NCBI RefSeq assembly: GCF_040685555.1
Contig: NZ_JBFBIK010000033.1
Location: forward strand, 5,758 to 69,757
Direction: 5' to 3'
Length of the DNA stretch: 64,000 nt
Origin: Sphaerisporangium sp040685555
Lineage (GTDB): Bacteria; Actinomycetota; Actinomycetes; Streptosporangiales; Streptosporangiaceae
The notes beneath the pieces were generated by a model. That model saw only the letters and a program-made list of their open reading frames with translations, made no database searches and was not told the origin of the DNA. This document shows positions 17,437-29,169 of this stretch, one piece after another. Position 1 is the stretch's first letter. Each line of letters starts with the position of its first letter. Both the position numbers and the translations under genes were made by a program.

Positions 17437-17922
17437 TCAGACGGCGAGCAGGACGTCCAGCTGGCCGACCGCCAGCGGCAGGCCATCCATCAGGCCCATG
17501 GCCACCAGATGGTCCATCTGCTCCCGGGAGTCGAAGGACGCGCGTAGCTCCATCCGGGTGCCGCCGTGGTGGTCGATGAGGCGCATGTGCATCTTGGTCA
17601 TCGGCAGGTGGGCGACCGGTCTCCCGTGTTCGTCGGCGAACCCGTCGGTGAACTCCAGGGACGTCGGCGCGTGGACCGCCGTGACGTTCCACCAGCCGCG
17701 GTACATGTCACCGTCCCGACCGGTGAGGACGTAGGTGACTTTGCCGCCGGGGGTCAGGTTGTGCTCCTCCACCTTCGCCGGGTGGCTCGGCGGTCCCCAC
17801 CAGCGCTCCAGCTGCCGCGGGTCGGCCCACAGCTGCCACACCCGCCTGGCCGGGGCGCGGAAGTCGGAGACCAGAGTGAGGCTCAGGTTTTCGAAGTCCT
17901 CGGCGAGGTTGATGACGCTCAT
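17437..17922 (-). CDS. SRPBCC/AHSA1-family protein (copy 1)
   Basis: This protein of about 161 residues has the START-like SRPBCC fold of the Aha1 C-terminal-like family. Motifs are DFRAPARRVWQLWADPRQLERWWGPP at the N-terminus (bounded pocket entry), LTPGGKVTY and GTRMELRASF. Such proteins bind small hydrophobic ligands and usually sit under an adjacent ArsR-type repressor. Here that repressor gene, whose end overlaps this start, is frameshifted, so expression may be unregulated. It is paralogous to the gene at 18.6-19.1 kb. The ligand is unknown. Confidence 0.85.
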   Translation of the reverse strand: MSVINLAEDFENLSLTLVSDFRAPARRVWQLWADPRQLERWWGPPSHPAKVEEHNLTPGGKVTYVLTGRDGDMYRGWWNVTAVHAPTSLEFTDGFADEHGRPVAHLPMTKMHMRLIDHHGGTRMELRASFDSREQMDHLVAMGLMDGLPLAVGQLDVLLAV

Positions 17923-18270
17923 CTGTCGTGTCCTCTCGTCAGGTTGTTCTCTTCTGGGCCGGGGACCTGCGCGAGCAGGCCGGACGTCTGGTGAACTCGC
18001 CCGTGACATACCGCTTCGAGCTGGCCGAAGACCAGCCTCGACGGCCATAAGGCATCGGGGTCGTGCGTACGAGCCGCTCCCTTCCGCGGCGCTCCCTGGT
18101 GACTCAGACCGGAACGTTCCAGCACCTGCGACGTGCTTCCGCACCGCGGCGAAGATCACCGGGCATGCCTCGGCCAGTCGCGACACCACAGCTCGCCCTG
18201 ACAAAGCGGTGGAGGATGTCGCGGCGGGCGGCGTCGGCCAGTGCGTGGAAAGGTGGTCCAAGCCCTCGTC
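17919..18270 (-). pseudogene. Frameshifted ArsR-family regulator
   Basis: ArsR-like segments occur in order but in three different frames: HALADAARRDILHRF (near 18,250-18,200), RLAEACPVIFAAVRKHV (near 18,170-18,125) and VLERSGL followed by DALWPSRLVFGQLEAV and GLLAQVPGPEE (to the stop at 17,919). At least two frameshifts are needed to join them. The stop overlaps the SRPBCC start as in intact ArsR-SRPBCC operons. The helix-turn-helix is split, so a functional repressor is unlikely unless these are sequencing errors. Confidence 0.75.
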
Positions 18271-18282
18271 GGACGATTCCCG

Positions 18283-18300
18283 TACAACCGTGCGGTTGTA
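18283..18300 (-). promoter_or_regulatory. Palindromic operator upstream of the ArsR remnant
   Basis: TACAACCG TG CGGTTGTA is a perfect 8-bp inverted repeat with a 2-nt spacer. It lies just upstream of where the ArsR reading begins. Its size and place fit an autoregulatory ArsR-type operator that has outlived the repressor. Confidence 0.55.
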
Positions 18301-18349
18301 AGTTAACCCGGCATCCACCCGCTGTAAAGGGATGAGAACTCTCCGAAAG

Positions 18350-18564
18350 CTCCTGCTCGTCAGCGGCAGGACCAGCTACGAGATCATGCAGAAGGCCCAG
18401 GCGGCGGGCTGCCCATGGTCTGCGGCGTCTCGGCGCCCTCGTCCCTGGCCGTCGACCTGGCCAGAGAGTTCGGCCTGACCCTCATGGGCTTCCTCAGAGG
18501 CGAGCGCTTCAACATCTACGCCGGCCCCGACCGCATCGCGTCGTCCCCCCGCCAGGGCGACTGA
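18350..18564 (+). pseudogene. Duplicated 3' fragment of fdhD
   Basis: This stretch is nearly identical to the last 216 bases of fdhD (17,201-17,416), covering LLLVSGRTSYEIMQKA through the C-terminus and its stop. One C is missing in the run after GCGGCGGG (near 18,410), which breaks the frame, and no start or upstream domain exists. It is therefore a non-functional relic of a tandem duplication that also produced the second SRPBCC gene. Confidence 0.88.
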
Positions 18565-18624
18565 CCCGGACCGGCCGTTTCCAGGAGCATTGTCCTCCTG
18601 GGGCTCAGATCGGCATGATCACTG

Positions 18625-19110
18625 TCAGCCGGCGAGCAGGGCGTCCATCTGGCCGACCGCCTGCTGCAGTCCCTCTGCCATGCCCATGCTCACCAGTTGC
18701 TGCATCTGCTCCCAGCAGTCGAAGGCCGAGCGCAGCTCCATCCGGGTGCCGCCGTCGTGCTCGATGAGCCGCATCTGCATCATGGTGGTCGGCATGTCGT
18801 CGACCGGTGCCCCGTCTTCGTCGGCGAACCCGTCGGCGAACTCCAGGGAGGCCGGCTGGTCGACCGACGTGATCCGCCACCAGCCGCGGAACTTCTCGCC
18901 CTCAGGACCGGTCATGAAGTAGGTGACGTTGCCGCCGGGGGTCAGGTCGTGCTCCTCCACGGTCGCCGGGAAGCTCGGCGGCCCCCACCAGCGCTCCAGC
19001 TGCCGCGGGTCGGCCCACAGCTGCCACACCCGATCGGCGGGGGCCTCGAAGTCGGCCACCAGGGTGAGGGTCAAGTTGGCCAAGTCCTTGTCGAGGCTGG
19101 TGACGCTCAT
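18625..19110 (-). CDS. SRPBCC/AHSA1-family protein (copy 2)
   Basis: This protein of about 161 residues aligns with the copy at 17.4-17.9 kb over its full length, with the same RVWQLWADPRQLERWWGPP pocket motif and clear divergence elsewhere. It probably arose with the fdhD relic to its left in one duplication. The 20 bases before the start (CTGTCGTGTCCTCTCGTC on the plus strand) are shared with copy 1, but the similarity stops there and no ArsR gene precedes it. The ligand and role are unknown. Confidence 0.85.
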   Translation of the reverse strand: MSVTSLDKDLANLTLTLVADFEAPADRVWQLWADPRQLERWWGPPSFPATVEEHDLTPGGNVTYFMTGPEGEKFRGWWRITSVDQPASLEFADGFADEDGAPVDDMPTTMMQMRLIEHDGGTRMELRSAFDCWEQMQQLVSMGMAEGLQQAVGQMDALLAG

Positions 19111-19298
19111 CTGTCGTGTCCTCTCGTCTTGCCGGGACCCCTACGCGCTGTAAATATCTCACCACTCGGCCGGGGAATCCGCCTTTTGTGCAGCCCACCC
19201 GCACCCACTAGGGGGTGCACCGGGGTGTGACCCAGCCACACCCCGGTCTCCAACGGACGAGCCGGCCGCTTCGGTCTTCGATTCGCCGGGGGTGACGG

Positions 19299-22052
<2,754 letters not shown>

Positions 22053-22137
22053 ACCAGGAAGGGTATCCAGTCGGCCCCACCACCTGGATACCGGTCTCAC
22101 CTATTGGACTAGACCAGTGTGCATGGGCGAGCGGCGG

Positions 22138-23697
22138 TCAGGCGGGCCGGGAGACGGCGCCGAGGAGGTCGGGGAGGCGGGCGTACCCGATGGTCGCGGC
22201 CAGCCGCCGGCCCGCGAGGGCGACCACCAGCCCGTACGGCACGGCCAGCGCGGCGACCCAGGTCAGCCCGAGGAAGACCGGCAGCACGACCGGAAACGCC
22301 AGCATGCTCGTGCCGAGCATCGCGCCGAACGACCCGGCGAACGCCACACCGCCCTGGCCGGGAGCCGCGCTGGTGAACGCGTTGATCCGGTCGGGGTAGG
22401 TGTACGGAAGGATCACGCTGGTCACGGCGCCCACACCCAGAGAGACCAGCAGGAGCCCGCTGGAGGTCAGCACCGCGGGCAGTGCCCAGGGCAGGTGCCC
22501 GGCGACCAGCGCGGCGGCGATCGAGAGCACGGCGAGCAGCGGCACGGCCACCAGGGAGACGGCGAGATGCCGCCCGGCGAAGTCGGTGCGCAGGTCGCGG
22601 TCGGAGGAGTAGACGATGGCGTTCATCCACAGGGCGCGGCCGTCGATGCCCAACGCGTTGGCCGCCTGGAGCCCGATCATCAGCGCCCCGACGCACGCGG
22701 GGGCGACGGCCAGCGCGGACCCGCCGAGGCCGTTGGGGCCGCCGCTCAGGGAGAACATCAGCACTCCAGAGAAGCCGATGGCCGCCATCCATCCCATGCG
22801 TCCCCGCGGCTCCCGGCGGACGTACTTCAGCTCCTTGGCCACGACGGCGCCGAGCGCACCCCCGGGCAGCAGGCCGTCGAAGCGGCTGCGGCGTACCGAG
22901 CCGATCTGCGTGGAGGAGTCGGATGTGACCATGGCCTTGCCCAGCGCGGCGATCCACAGCCGACCGAGCGCGAGCACCACAAGGGCGACGATCACGATCT
23001 CGGCGAGCCCGAGGAGCCCGCCGTCCGCGATGGCGTGCGCGGCCATGCCCGGCGGCCCCCACCTCACCACCGAGGCCAGACGCGCCAGGAACTCCTGGGG
23101 ATCGGCGCCGAAGCCGCGATTCAGGAGGAGGTTGGGGACCTGGGTCAGCAGGATCACGAAGACCACGCCCACGGCCAGCAGGTCGCGGCCCCGCCGGGTG
23201 CGCAGCACGCGGGAGAGCGCCGTGGTGACGGCCCTGGACGCGACCAGGCACAGCGCGACCTGCAACACGATGGCGACCAGACCGATCAGCACCCCGGTGA
23301 AGCTCCGCGACAGCCCGACGATGGCGCCGACGAGGAGGCACAGCGAGGCCACCGGCCAGGGACCGGTGGCCGAGGCGGCGAACATGCCGACGGCCATCTG
23401 CCGGGCCGTGAGCGGGAACAGGGTCAGCCGCGCCGGGTCGAGCGTCTCATCCACGCCGAACACCAGCAGCGGACCGACCACCCAGATCACCGTGAGCACG
23501 GTGAAGAGGACCACGCCGGCGTTCACGGCCACGTCCACGGGCGCGAACCGCAAGAGGCTCATCAGAAGGAGCCCCGCGCAGGCCACCATGACCGCCGCGA
23601 TCATCGTGAAGACGAAGCCGACCTGGCGCATGGTGTCGCCGCGGAGGTTACCGGCGATCAGGCGTAGCTTCAGGCGGACGAAAAGCCAGGCCATCAA
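22138..23697 (-). CDS. ABC transporter permease (ABC-2-like)
   Basis: This integral membrane protein of about 519 residues has roughly 10-12 hydrophobic helices, starting with FVFTMIAAVMVACAGLLLMSLL. It lies 13 nt downstream of an ABC ATPase gene in the same orientation, so together they form an exporter or an ABC-2-type system. There is no solute-binding protein, which favours export. The helices are separated by a central soluble part (about residues 270-320, RSRFDGLLPGGALGAVVAKEL). The substrate is unknown. Confidence 0.85.
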   Translation of the reverse strand: MMAWLFVRLKLRLIAGNLRGDTMRQVGFVFTMIAAVMVACAGLLLMSLLRFAPVDVAVNAGVVLFTVLTVIWVVGPLLVFGVDETLDPARLTLFPLTARQMAVGMFAASATGPWPVASLCLLVGAIVGLSRSFTGVLIGLVAIVLQVALCLVASRAVTTALSRVLRTRRGRDLLAVGVVFVILLTQVPNLLLNRGFGADPQEFLARLASVVRWGPPGMAAHAIADGGLLGLAEIVIVALVVLALGRLWIAALGKAMVTSDSSTQIGSVRRSRFDGLLPGGALGAVVAKELKYVRREPRGRMGWMAAIGFSGVLMFSLSGGPNGLGGSALAVAPACVGALMIGLQAANALGIDGRALWMNAIVYSSDRDLRTDFAGRHLAVSLVAVPLLAVLSIAAALVAGHLPWALPAVLTSSGLLLVSLGVGAVTSVILPYTYPDRINAFTSAAPGQGGVAFAGSFGAMLGTSMLAFPVVLPVFLGLTWVAALAVPYGLVVALAGRRLAATIGYARLPDLLGAVSRPA

Positions 23698-23710
23698 GGC
23701 CCCTCTCGGC

Positions 23711-24529
23711 TCAGGTGGAGGAGGATCCGAGCCACGACAGGCCCTCCTCGCCGGTGCCGCGTACCCCGACCAGGTCGAGCAGGGCCTCGTTGAGCGTGTG
23801 TCCGCCGCGGACCTCGCTCAGGGTGCCCTGGGCGACGATCTGGCCGTGGTTCATGACCGACACCCAGTCGCACAGGCGCTCGACGAGCTCCATCACGTGG
23901 CTGGAGAAGACGACGGTCGAGCCGGAGGAGGTGTAACGCTGGAGGACCTCGACCAGCGTGTTGGCGCTGACCGGGTCCACCCCTTCGAAGGGCTCGTCCA
24001 GGAAGAGGACCTTGGGGTTGTGCAGGAGCGCAGCGGCCAGGCCGATCTTCTTGCGCATGCCGGTGGAGTAGTCGACGACCAGCTTGTCGGCCGAGTCCGC
24101 CAGATCCATGACGTTCAGCAGCTCCTCGGCGCGCCGGGCGACCTCTTCCTTGCGGATGCCGCGGATCTGGCCGTTGTACGAGAGCAGCTCGCGCCCCGAC
24201 AGCCGCTCGAACAGCCGCAGACCCTCGGGGAGCACGCCGACATGGGCCTTGACCGCCACCGGGTGACGCCACACGTCGACCCCGCCGACCTCCACCGAGC
24301 CCGCGTCGGGCATGAGCAGGCCGGTGATCATGCTGAGGGTGGTCGTCTTGCCCGCGCCGTTCGGCCCGACGAGGCCCGCGAAGCTGCCGCGCGGCACCAC
24401 GAGGTCGACTCCGGCGACCGCCACCTGCGGGCCGAACCGCTTGTAGAGCCCCCGTGTGCGGACCGCTTCCGGAGGGCCGGCGGAACCCGCTGAGACGGCC
24501 GAGCCGGGCCCACTGGCGAAATCGGTCAT
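23711..24529 (-). CDS. ABC transporter ATP-binding protein
   Basis: This ATPase of about 272 residues has Walker A GPNGAGKT (55-62), signature YSTGMRKKIGLA, Walker B VLFLDEPFEGVD and a switch His (SSHVMELVE). It resembles the exporter and ABC-2 (CcmA-like) group and powers the permease encoded 13 nt downstream. The first 20 residues are Gly/Ser-rich and may not be part of the domain, so the start could be a little further in. Confidence 0.92.
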   Translation of the reverse strand: MTDFASGPGSAVSAGSAGPPEAVRTRGLYKRFGPQVAVAGVDLVVPRGSFAGLVGPNGAGKTTTLSMITGLLMPDAGSVEVGGVDVWRHPVAVKAHVGVLPEGLRLFERLSGRELLSYNGQIRGIRKEEVARRAEELLNVMDLADSADKLVVDYSTGMRKKIGLAAALLHNPKVLFLDEPFEGVDPVSANTLVEVLQRYTSSGSTVVFSSHVMELVERLCDWVSVMNHGQIVAQGTLSEVRGGHTLNEALLDLVGVRGTGEEGLSWLGSSST

Positions 24530-24602
24530 GCCGTCACTCTAACCGGGGGCCAAGGACGGTTCCGGGTGACCGGCGATCTGACGGGAGGACTAACCTACGG
24601 GC

Positions 24603-26201
24603 ATGAGCGCTGAGCCCGTTCCGCACGTCGAAGGCATCGATCCGCGCACGACCGCGGGGAAGATCGCTGACCTGGAGCGACGCCTCGACGAGGCCGCCAA
24701 CGCCGGATCCTCGCGTGCGGTCGAGAAACAGCACGCCAAGGGCAAGATGACCGCCCGCGAGCGGCTGGTCGCCTTCCTCGACGAGGGGTCGCTGGTCGAG
24801 TTCGACGAGCTCGCCCGCCACCGGTCGTCCACCTTCGGCATGGAGCGCGAGCGGCCGTACGGCGACGGCGTGGTGACCGGTTACGGCACCGTGGCGGGCC
24901 GCCCCGTGGCGGTCTTCGCGCAGGACTTCACGGTCTTCGGCGGCTCGCTCGGCGAGGTCTTCGGCGAGAAGATCGTCAAGGTCATGGACCACGCTCTGAA
25001 GACCGGCTGCCCGGTCGTCGGCATCAACGACTCCGGCGGCGCGCGCATCCAGGAGGGCGTCGTCTCGCTCGGGCTCTACGCCGAGATCTTCAAGCGCAAC
25101 GTCCACGCCTCTGGGGTGATCCCGCAGATTTCCCTGATCATGGGCCCGTGCGCGGGCGGCGCCGTGTACTCCCCGGCGCTCACCGACTTCGTGCTCATGG
25201 TGCGCGAGAAGTCGCACATGTTCATCACCGGGCCGGACGTCATCAAGACGGTCACCGGCGAGGAGGTGACGTTCGAGGAGCTCGGCGGCGCGCACACCCA
25301 CAACTCCAAGTCGGGCGTGGCCCACTACGAGGCGGCCGACGAGGCCGACTGCCTGGAGTTCGCCAGGGCGCTGCTGTCGTACCTGCCGTCGAACAACATG
25401 GACGACGTCCCGGTGTTCGACTCCCCCGCCGACCTGACCGTCAGCGACGCCGACCGCGAGCTCGACACGCTCATCCCCGACTCGGCGAACCAGCCCTACG
25501 ACATGCACCAGGTCATCGAGCACGTCCTGGACGACGGCGAGTTCCTGGAGATCCACGCGGGGTTCGCGCCCAACATCGTCGTGGGCTTCGGCCGGGTCGA
25601 GGGGCACTCGGTGGGAGTGGTGGCCAACCAGCCGTTGAGCTTCGCGGGCACGCTGGACATCGCCGCCTCCGAAAAGGCCGCGCGTTTCGTCCGCACCTGT
25701 GATGCCTTTAACATTCCCGTCCTTACTTTCGTGGACGTACCGGGCTTCCTTCCGGGCACTGATCAGGAATGGAACGGGATCATCCGGCGCGGCGCCAAAC
25801 TGCTGTATGCCTATGCCGAGGCGACGGTGCCGCTGGTCACGGTGATCACGCGCAAGGCGTACGGCGGCGCGTACGACGTCATGGGCTCCAAGCACCTCGG
25901 GGCCGACATCAACCTGGCGTGGCCGACGGCGCAGATCGCGGTCATGGGCGCCCAGGGCGCGGTCAACATCCTCTACCGGCGCGAGCTGGCGACGGCGGAC
26001 GACCCCGACGCGGAGCGGACCCGGCTGATCACCGACTACGAGGACACGCTCGCCAACCCGTACCTCGCGGCCGAGCGGGGGTACGTCGACGCGGTGATCA
26101 GGCCCTCGGACACGCGAATCAAGATCGTCAGGGCGCTCCGCGTGCTGCGCAACAAGCGCCAGACCCTGCCGCCGAAGAAGCACGGCAACATCCCCCTGTA
26201 G
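24603..26201 (+). CDS. Acyl-CoA carboxylase beta (carboxyltransferase) subunit
   Basis: This subunit of about 532 residues transfers CO2 from biotin to acetyl- or propionyl-CoA, giving malonyl- or methylmalonyl-CoA for fatty-acid and polyketide supply. Both crotonase-like halves are present, with oxyanion-hole glycines in GINDSGGARIQEG, GPCAGGAVYSPA and ITRKAYGGAYDVM. It is AccB/PccB-like. An epsilon subunit follows 13 nt downstream, and the biotinylated alpha subunit is encoded far away at 60.6 kb. Propionyl- versus acetyl-CoA preference cannot be decided from sequence alone. Confidence 0.94.
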   Translation: MSAEPVPHVEGIDPRTTAGKIADLERRLDEAANAGSSRAVEKQHAKGKMTARERLVAFLDEGSLVEFDELARHRSSTFGMERERPYGDGVVTGYGTVAGRPVAVFAQDFTVFGGSLGEVFGEKIVKVMDHALKTGCPVVGINDSGGARIQEGVVSLGLYAEIFKRNVHASGVIPQISLIMGPCAGGAVYSPALTDFVLMVREKSHMFITGPDVIKTVTGEEVTFEELGGAHTHNSKSGVAHYEAADEADCLEFARALLSYLPSNNMDDVPVFDSPADLTVSDADRELDTLIPDSANQPYDMHQVIEHVLDDGEFLEIHAGFAPNIVVGFGRVEGHSVGVVANQPLSFAGTLDIAASEKAARFVRTCDAFNIPVLTFVDVPGFLPGTDQEWNGIIRRGAKLLYAYAEATVPLVTVITRKAYGGAYDVMGSKHLGADINLAWPTAQIAVMGAQGAVNILYRRELATADDPDAERTRLITDYEDTLANPYLAAERGYVDAVIRPSDTRIKIVRALRVLRNKRQTLPPKKHGNIPL

Positions 26202-26214
26202 GAAGGAGGTGCCC

Positions 26215-26418
26215 ATGGATCAGCCCTATCTCAGGATCATTCACGGCGACGCCACTCCGGAGGAGGTGGCCGCGCTCGTGATCGCGGTTGCGACAAGGGA
26301 GACAAGCCCGACACAAACCCCTCGAAGCCGCGAAACGTGGCGTAACCCAGCACACCGGCTGAGAAGGGCGTTCCCCACGGGCCCGGGAGCGTGGCGAGCA
26401 AGCTCACGGCCCCATTAG
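26215..26418 (+). CDS. Acyl-CoA carboxylase epsilon subunit (AccE-like)
   Basis: This protein of about 67 residues starts MDQPYLRIIHGDATPEEVAALV, the typical opening of actinobacterial epsilon subunits, and ends with Arg/Trp-rich basic sequence. It stabilises the alpha-beta complex. The ATG follows GGAAGGAGG, 4 nt away, directly after the beta-subunit stop, so the two are one operon. Confidence 0.9.
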   Translation: MDQPYLRIIHGDATPEEVAALVIAVATRETSPTQTPRSRETWRNPAHRLRRAFPTGPGAWRASSRPH

Positions 26419-26451
26419 ATCTTTCGAAGTGGGTGTCAAGCGAGCTAAGAG

Positions 26452-26482
26452 TTGGGACTATCTAGAAATGGGGGAATATAGT
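26452..26482 (+). promoter_or_regulatory. Candidate promoter of the NYN-domain gene
   Basis: TTGGGA (26452-26457) and TATAGT (26477-26482) lie 19 nt apart, 40-70 nt upstream of the NYN-domain start. The -10 matches the consensus at 5 of 6 bases; the -35 and spacing are weaker. The sequence around it is unusually AT-rich for this chromosome. Confidence 0.4.
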
Positions 26483-26521
26483 CAGCCGATCATTGTCTAG
26501 GACCGAGGCCTGGAGGAGAGC

Positions 26522-27469
26522 ATGGCAATCCCGGACCTCACACCGCATCCCGTGGCGGCGAAATACGCCGTTCTCGTGGACGTCGGCTATCTCTACGCTG
26601 CGGCGGGCGAGGTCATCCTGGGTGCCAAGGAGCGCAAGGAATATCGCGTAGCGGCCGACGAGCTGATCCAAGCTCTAAAGAAGCACGCGATGGAGCGCAT
26701 CCCCGGCGAGTTGCTGCGCGTCTACTGGTACGACGCCGCCCGCGACCGTGTGCCCACCGTCGACCAGCGCGTGATCGCGCAGCTTCCGTGGGTCAAGGTG
26801 CGCCTGGGCAACCTCAACGCCCGAGGGCAGCAGAAGGGCGTCGACGCGCAGATCCGCAGCGACCTGGAGGCGCTCGCCCGCCACCACGCGGTGAGCGACA
26901 CCGTGCTGATAGCCGGAGACGAGGACATGGTGCCCGCCGTCGAGGCGGCCCAGACGTTCGGAGTGCGCATCCATCTGTGGGGCGTCGAACCTCCCTATGG
27001 GACCAATCAGGCCGAGCGCCTCGTATGGGAGTCCGACACCGTGGAGGAGCTGGGGGCCGACTTCCTGCGCCCCTACTTCAACCGTGCCGCCCAGGTCGTG
27101 ACCGCCACCGCGCCCACGCCGCCGTCGCCCGCCCAGGTGTTCGCCGGCCGCACCGCGCTCAGCGCCAAACCCGCCGTCAAGCACCCCGGGCAGGTCACCA
27201 AGCTCGGGCCGAGCCGCCCGAGGGTCGAGGAGGTCGGCGAGCACGTCGCGCAGAAGTGGATCCTCACGCGGGGCCGCGACAACATCCGCGACCTGCTCCC
27301 CGGCCCGCTGCTGCCGACGGTCATCGACACCGAGCTGCTGATCGAGGCCGAGAAGGAGCTCGGTCACTCGCTGCGCCCCTACCCCGAGGCCAGGGTCTGG
27401 CTACGCGACGGCTTCTGGGCCCGCGTCTACCGCGAATTCGACCTCGGCGTCGGCATATCCACCAAGTGA
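26522..27469 (+). CDS. NYN-domain (PIN-like) protein
   Basis: This protein of about 315 residues has an N-terminal NYN/PIN-like nuclease fold. Acidic residues are in LVDVGYLY, KGVDAQIRSDL and IAGDEDMVPAV, which fit the metal-binding Asp set. NYN proteins are RNases or RNA-binding factors. The C-terminal 100 residues (IRDLLPGPLLPTVIDTELL, PEARVWLRDGFW) look like a small helical winged domain such as an OST-HTH, but this is not certain. GGAGAG precedes the ATG. It stands alone. Confidence 0.85.
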   Translation: MAIPDLTPHPVAAKYAVLVDVGYLYAAAGEVILGAKERKEYRVAADELIQALKKHAMERIPGELLRVYWYDAARDRVPTVDQRVIAQLPWVKVRLGNLNARGQQKGVDAQIRSDLEALARHHAVSDTVLIAGDEDMVPAVEAAQTFGVRIHLWGVEPPYGTNQAERLVWESDTVEELGADFLRPYFNRAAQVVTATAPTPPSPAQVFAGRTALSAKPAVKHPGQVTKLGPSRPRVEEVGEHVAQKWILTRGRDNIRDLLPGPLLPTVIDTELLIEAEKELGHSLRPYPEARVWLRDGFWARVYREFDLGVGISTK

Positions 27470-27537
27470 CACCCCGCCGACGGCGAGGTCCGATTCCCGC
27501 CGGTCGCGCGGCCTGACCAGGGCATAGCGTCGTAGCT

Positions 27538-29169
27538 GTGACACCACACCAGACCCTCGACTTCGATTCCTGTTACAGGGCGGCGAGCGCTCGCGACACG
27601 AGATTCGACGGGCGGTTCTACACGGCCGTCACCTCGACGGGCATCTACTGCCGCCCCATCTGCCCCGCCCGTACGCCCGCGCGGCAGAACGTCAGGTTCT
27701 ACCGCCACGCCGCCGCGGCCGAGGCCGCCGGATTCCGTCCATGCCGCCGCTGCCGCCCCGAGCTCAGCCCCGGCGATCCCGGCTGGGACGTCGCCGCCGA
27801 CCTCGTCGGGCGGGCGCTGCGCCTCATCGACGACGGCGTGGCCGACGAGTACGGCGTCGCGGGCCTCGCGAGCCGGTTGCACGTTACCGAACGCCACCTC
27901 CTGCGCCTCTTCACGGCCCAGCTCGGCGCCGGTCCCCTGGCCGTGGCGAGAACCCGGCGGCTGCTGCTCGCCAAGCAACTGCTGACCGAGACGCCGCTGC
28001 CGATCACCGATGTCGCGTTCGCCGCCGGGTTCGGCAGCGTGCGCCAGTTCAACGCCACGATGAAGGAGGCGTACGGCTTCGCGCCCAGCGACCTCCGTAC
28101 CACCTCAGGCTCCCTCCCCATCGCGTCTCCTGGAGCCCTTACATCGGGTTCCCGGGTCCCCTCGTCGTCGCGGGGCGTCACTCCCGGCATGCCCGCGACG
28201 CTCACGCTGCGGCTGAACTACCGGCCGCCGTACGACGCGGAGACCCTGCTCGGCTTCCTGGCCTCCCGGGCGATCCCGGGGGTCGAGGAGGCGAGCCCCA
28301 CCGGCTACCGCCGCGCCGTGCCCGGAGGGGTGATCACTCTGGCTCCGGCCGACGGGCACATCAGGCTGTCGGTGACCCTCGACGACACCCGTCACCTGGC
28401 GAGGATCGTCTCCCGGTGCCGCCGGTTGCTCGACCTCGACTCCGATCCCGGCGCCATCGCCGACGCCCTGGGCGCGACCGCGCTCCACCCGCTCGTCGAG
28501 CGACGTCCGGGGCTGCGCGTGCCCGGCGCCTTCGACGGTTTCGAGCTGGCGGTACGCGCCGTGGTGGGCCAGCAGATCTCGGTCGCGGGGGCCAGGACGC
28601 TGCTCGGCCGCATCGCCGCCCGCGCCGGAACCGTTGCCAAACCCTGCGACGTCGCAGCCCTCACCGGAACACCCGACGTCGGAGAGCCCCCCATCGCCGG
28701 AGCCCCGACCCCACCCGAACACACCTCATCTCTGGCCGGACCACCCGACCGGACGTACGACGGTGGCGGGAGCCGAGTGATGGGTGCGGACGCCGATGGA
28801 CCGCGCCTGCTGTTCCCCACGGCCGAGCGGCTGGCGGGGGCCGATCTGTCCGGGCTCGGGCTGACCGGGCGGCGGATCACGACGCTGAAGATCCTCGCCG
28901 AGAAGGCGGCCTCAGGTGAGCTGGACCTCGACGGCGGGGCGGACCCTGCCGAGACGGCGTCCCGGCTCCTGGACATCCCGGGCATCGGGCCGTGGACCAC
29001 CGGCTACATCGTGATGCGCGCCCTGCGCGACCCCGACGCCTGGCCCTCCGGCGACCTCGGCCTCCGGCGGGCCATGAAGGCACTCGACATCCCCGAAGAC
29101 GACACCGAGCGGTGGCGCCCCTGGCGGGCGTACGCCGCCCTACACCTCTGGAGTTCGGAAACGCCATGA
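27538..29169 (+). CDS. Ada-AlkA fusion: AraC-type regulator with DNA-3-methyladenine glycosylase
   Basis: This protein of about 543 residues joins three parts. The N-terminal Ada zinc domain has Cys38, Cys42, Cys69 and Cys72 (methyl-phosphotriester acceptor). An AraC-type helix-turn-helix follows (residues ~85-180), then an AlkA N-domain plus HhH-GPD glycosylase. The hairpin LDIPGIGPWTTGYI and catalytic Asp506 (WPSGDLGLRRAM) are intact. It would sense methylation damage, regulate itself and excise alkylated bases. Two Pro/Gly-rich inserts (near residues 195-220 and 365-420) are unusual. The last four bases overlap ogt. Confidence 0.93.
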   Translation: MTPHQTLDFDSCYRAASARDTRFDGRFYTAVTSTGIYCRPICPARTPARQNVRFYRHAAAAEAAGFRPCRRCRPELSPGDPGWDVAADLVGRALRLIDDGVADEYGVAGLASRLHVTERHLLRLFTAQLGAGPLAVARTRRLLLAKQLLTETPLPITDVAFAAGFGSVRQFNATMKEAYGFAPSDLRTTSGSLPIASPGALTSGSRVPSSSRGVTPGMPATLTLRLNYRPPYDAETLLGFLASRAIPGVEEASPTGYRRAVPGGVITLAPADGHIRLSVTLDDTRHLARIVSRCRRLLDLDSDPGAIADALGATALHPLVERRPGLRVPGAFDGFELAVRAVVGQQISVAGARTLLGRIAARAGTVAKPCDVAALTGTPDVGEPPIAGAPTPPEHTSSLAGPPDRTYDGGGSRVMGADADGPRLLFPTAERLAGADLSGLGLTGRRITTLKILAEKAASGELDLDGGADPAETASRLLDIPGIGPWTTGYIVMRALRDPDAWPSGDLGLRRAMKALDIPEDDTERWRPWRAYAALHLWSSETP

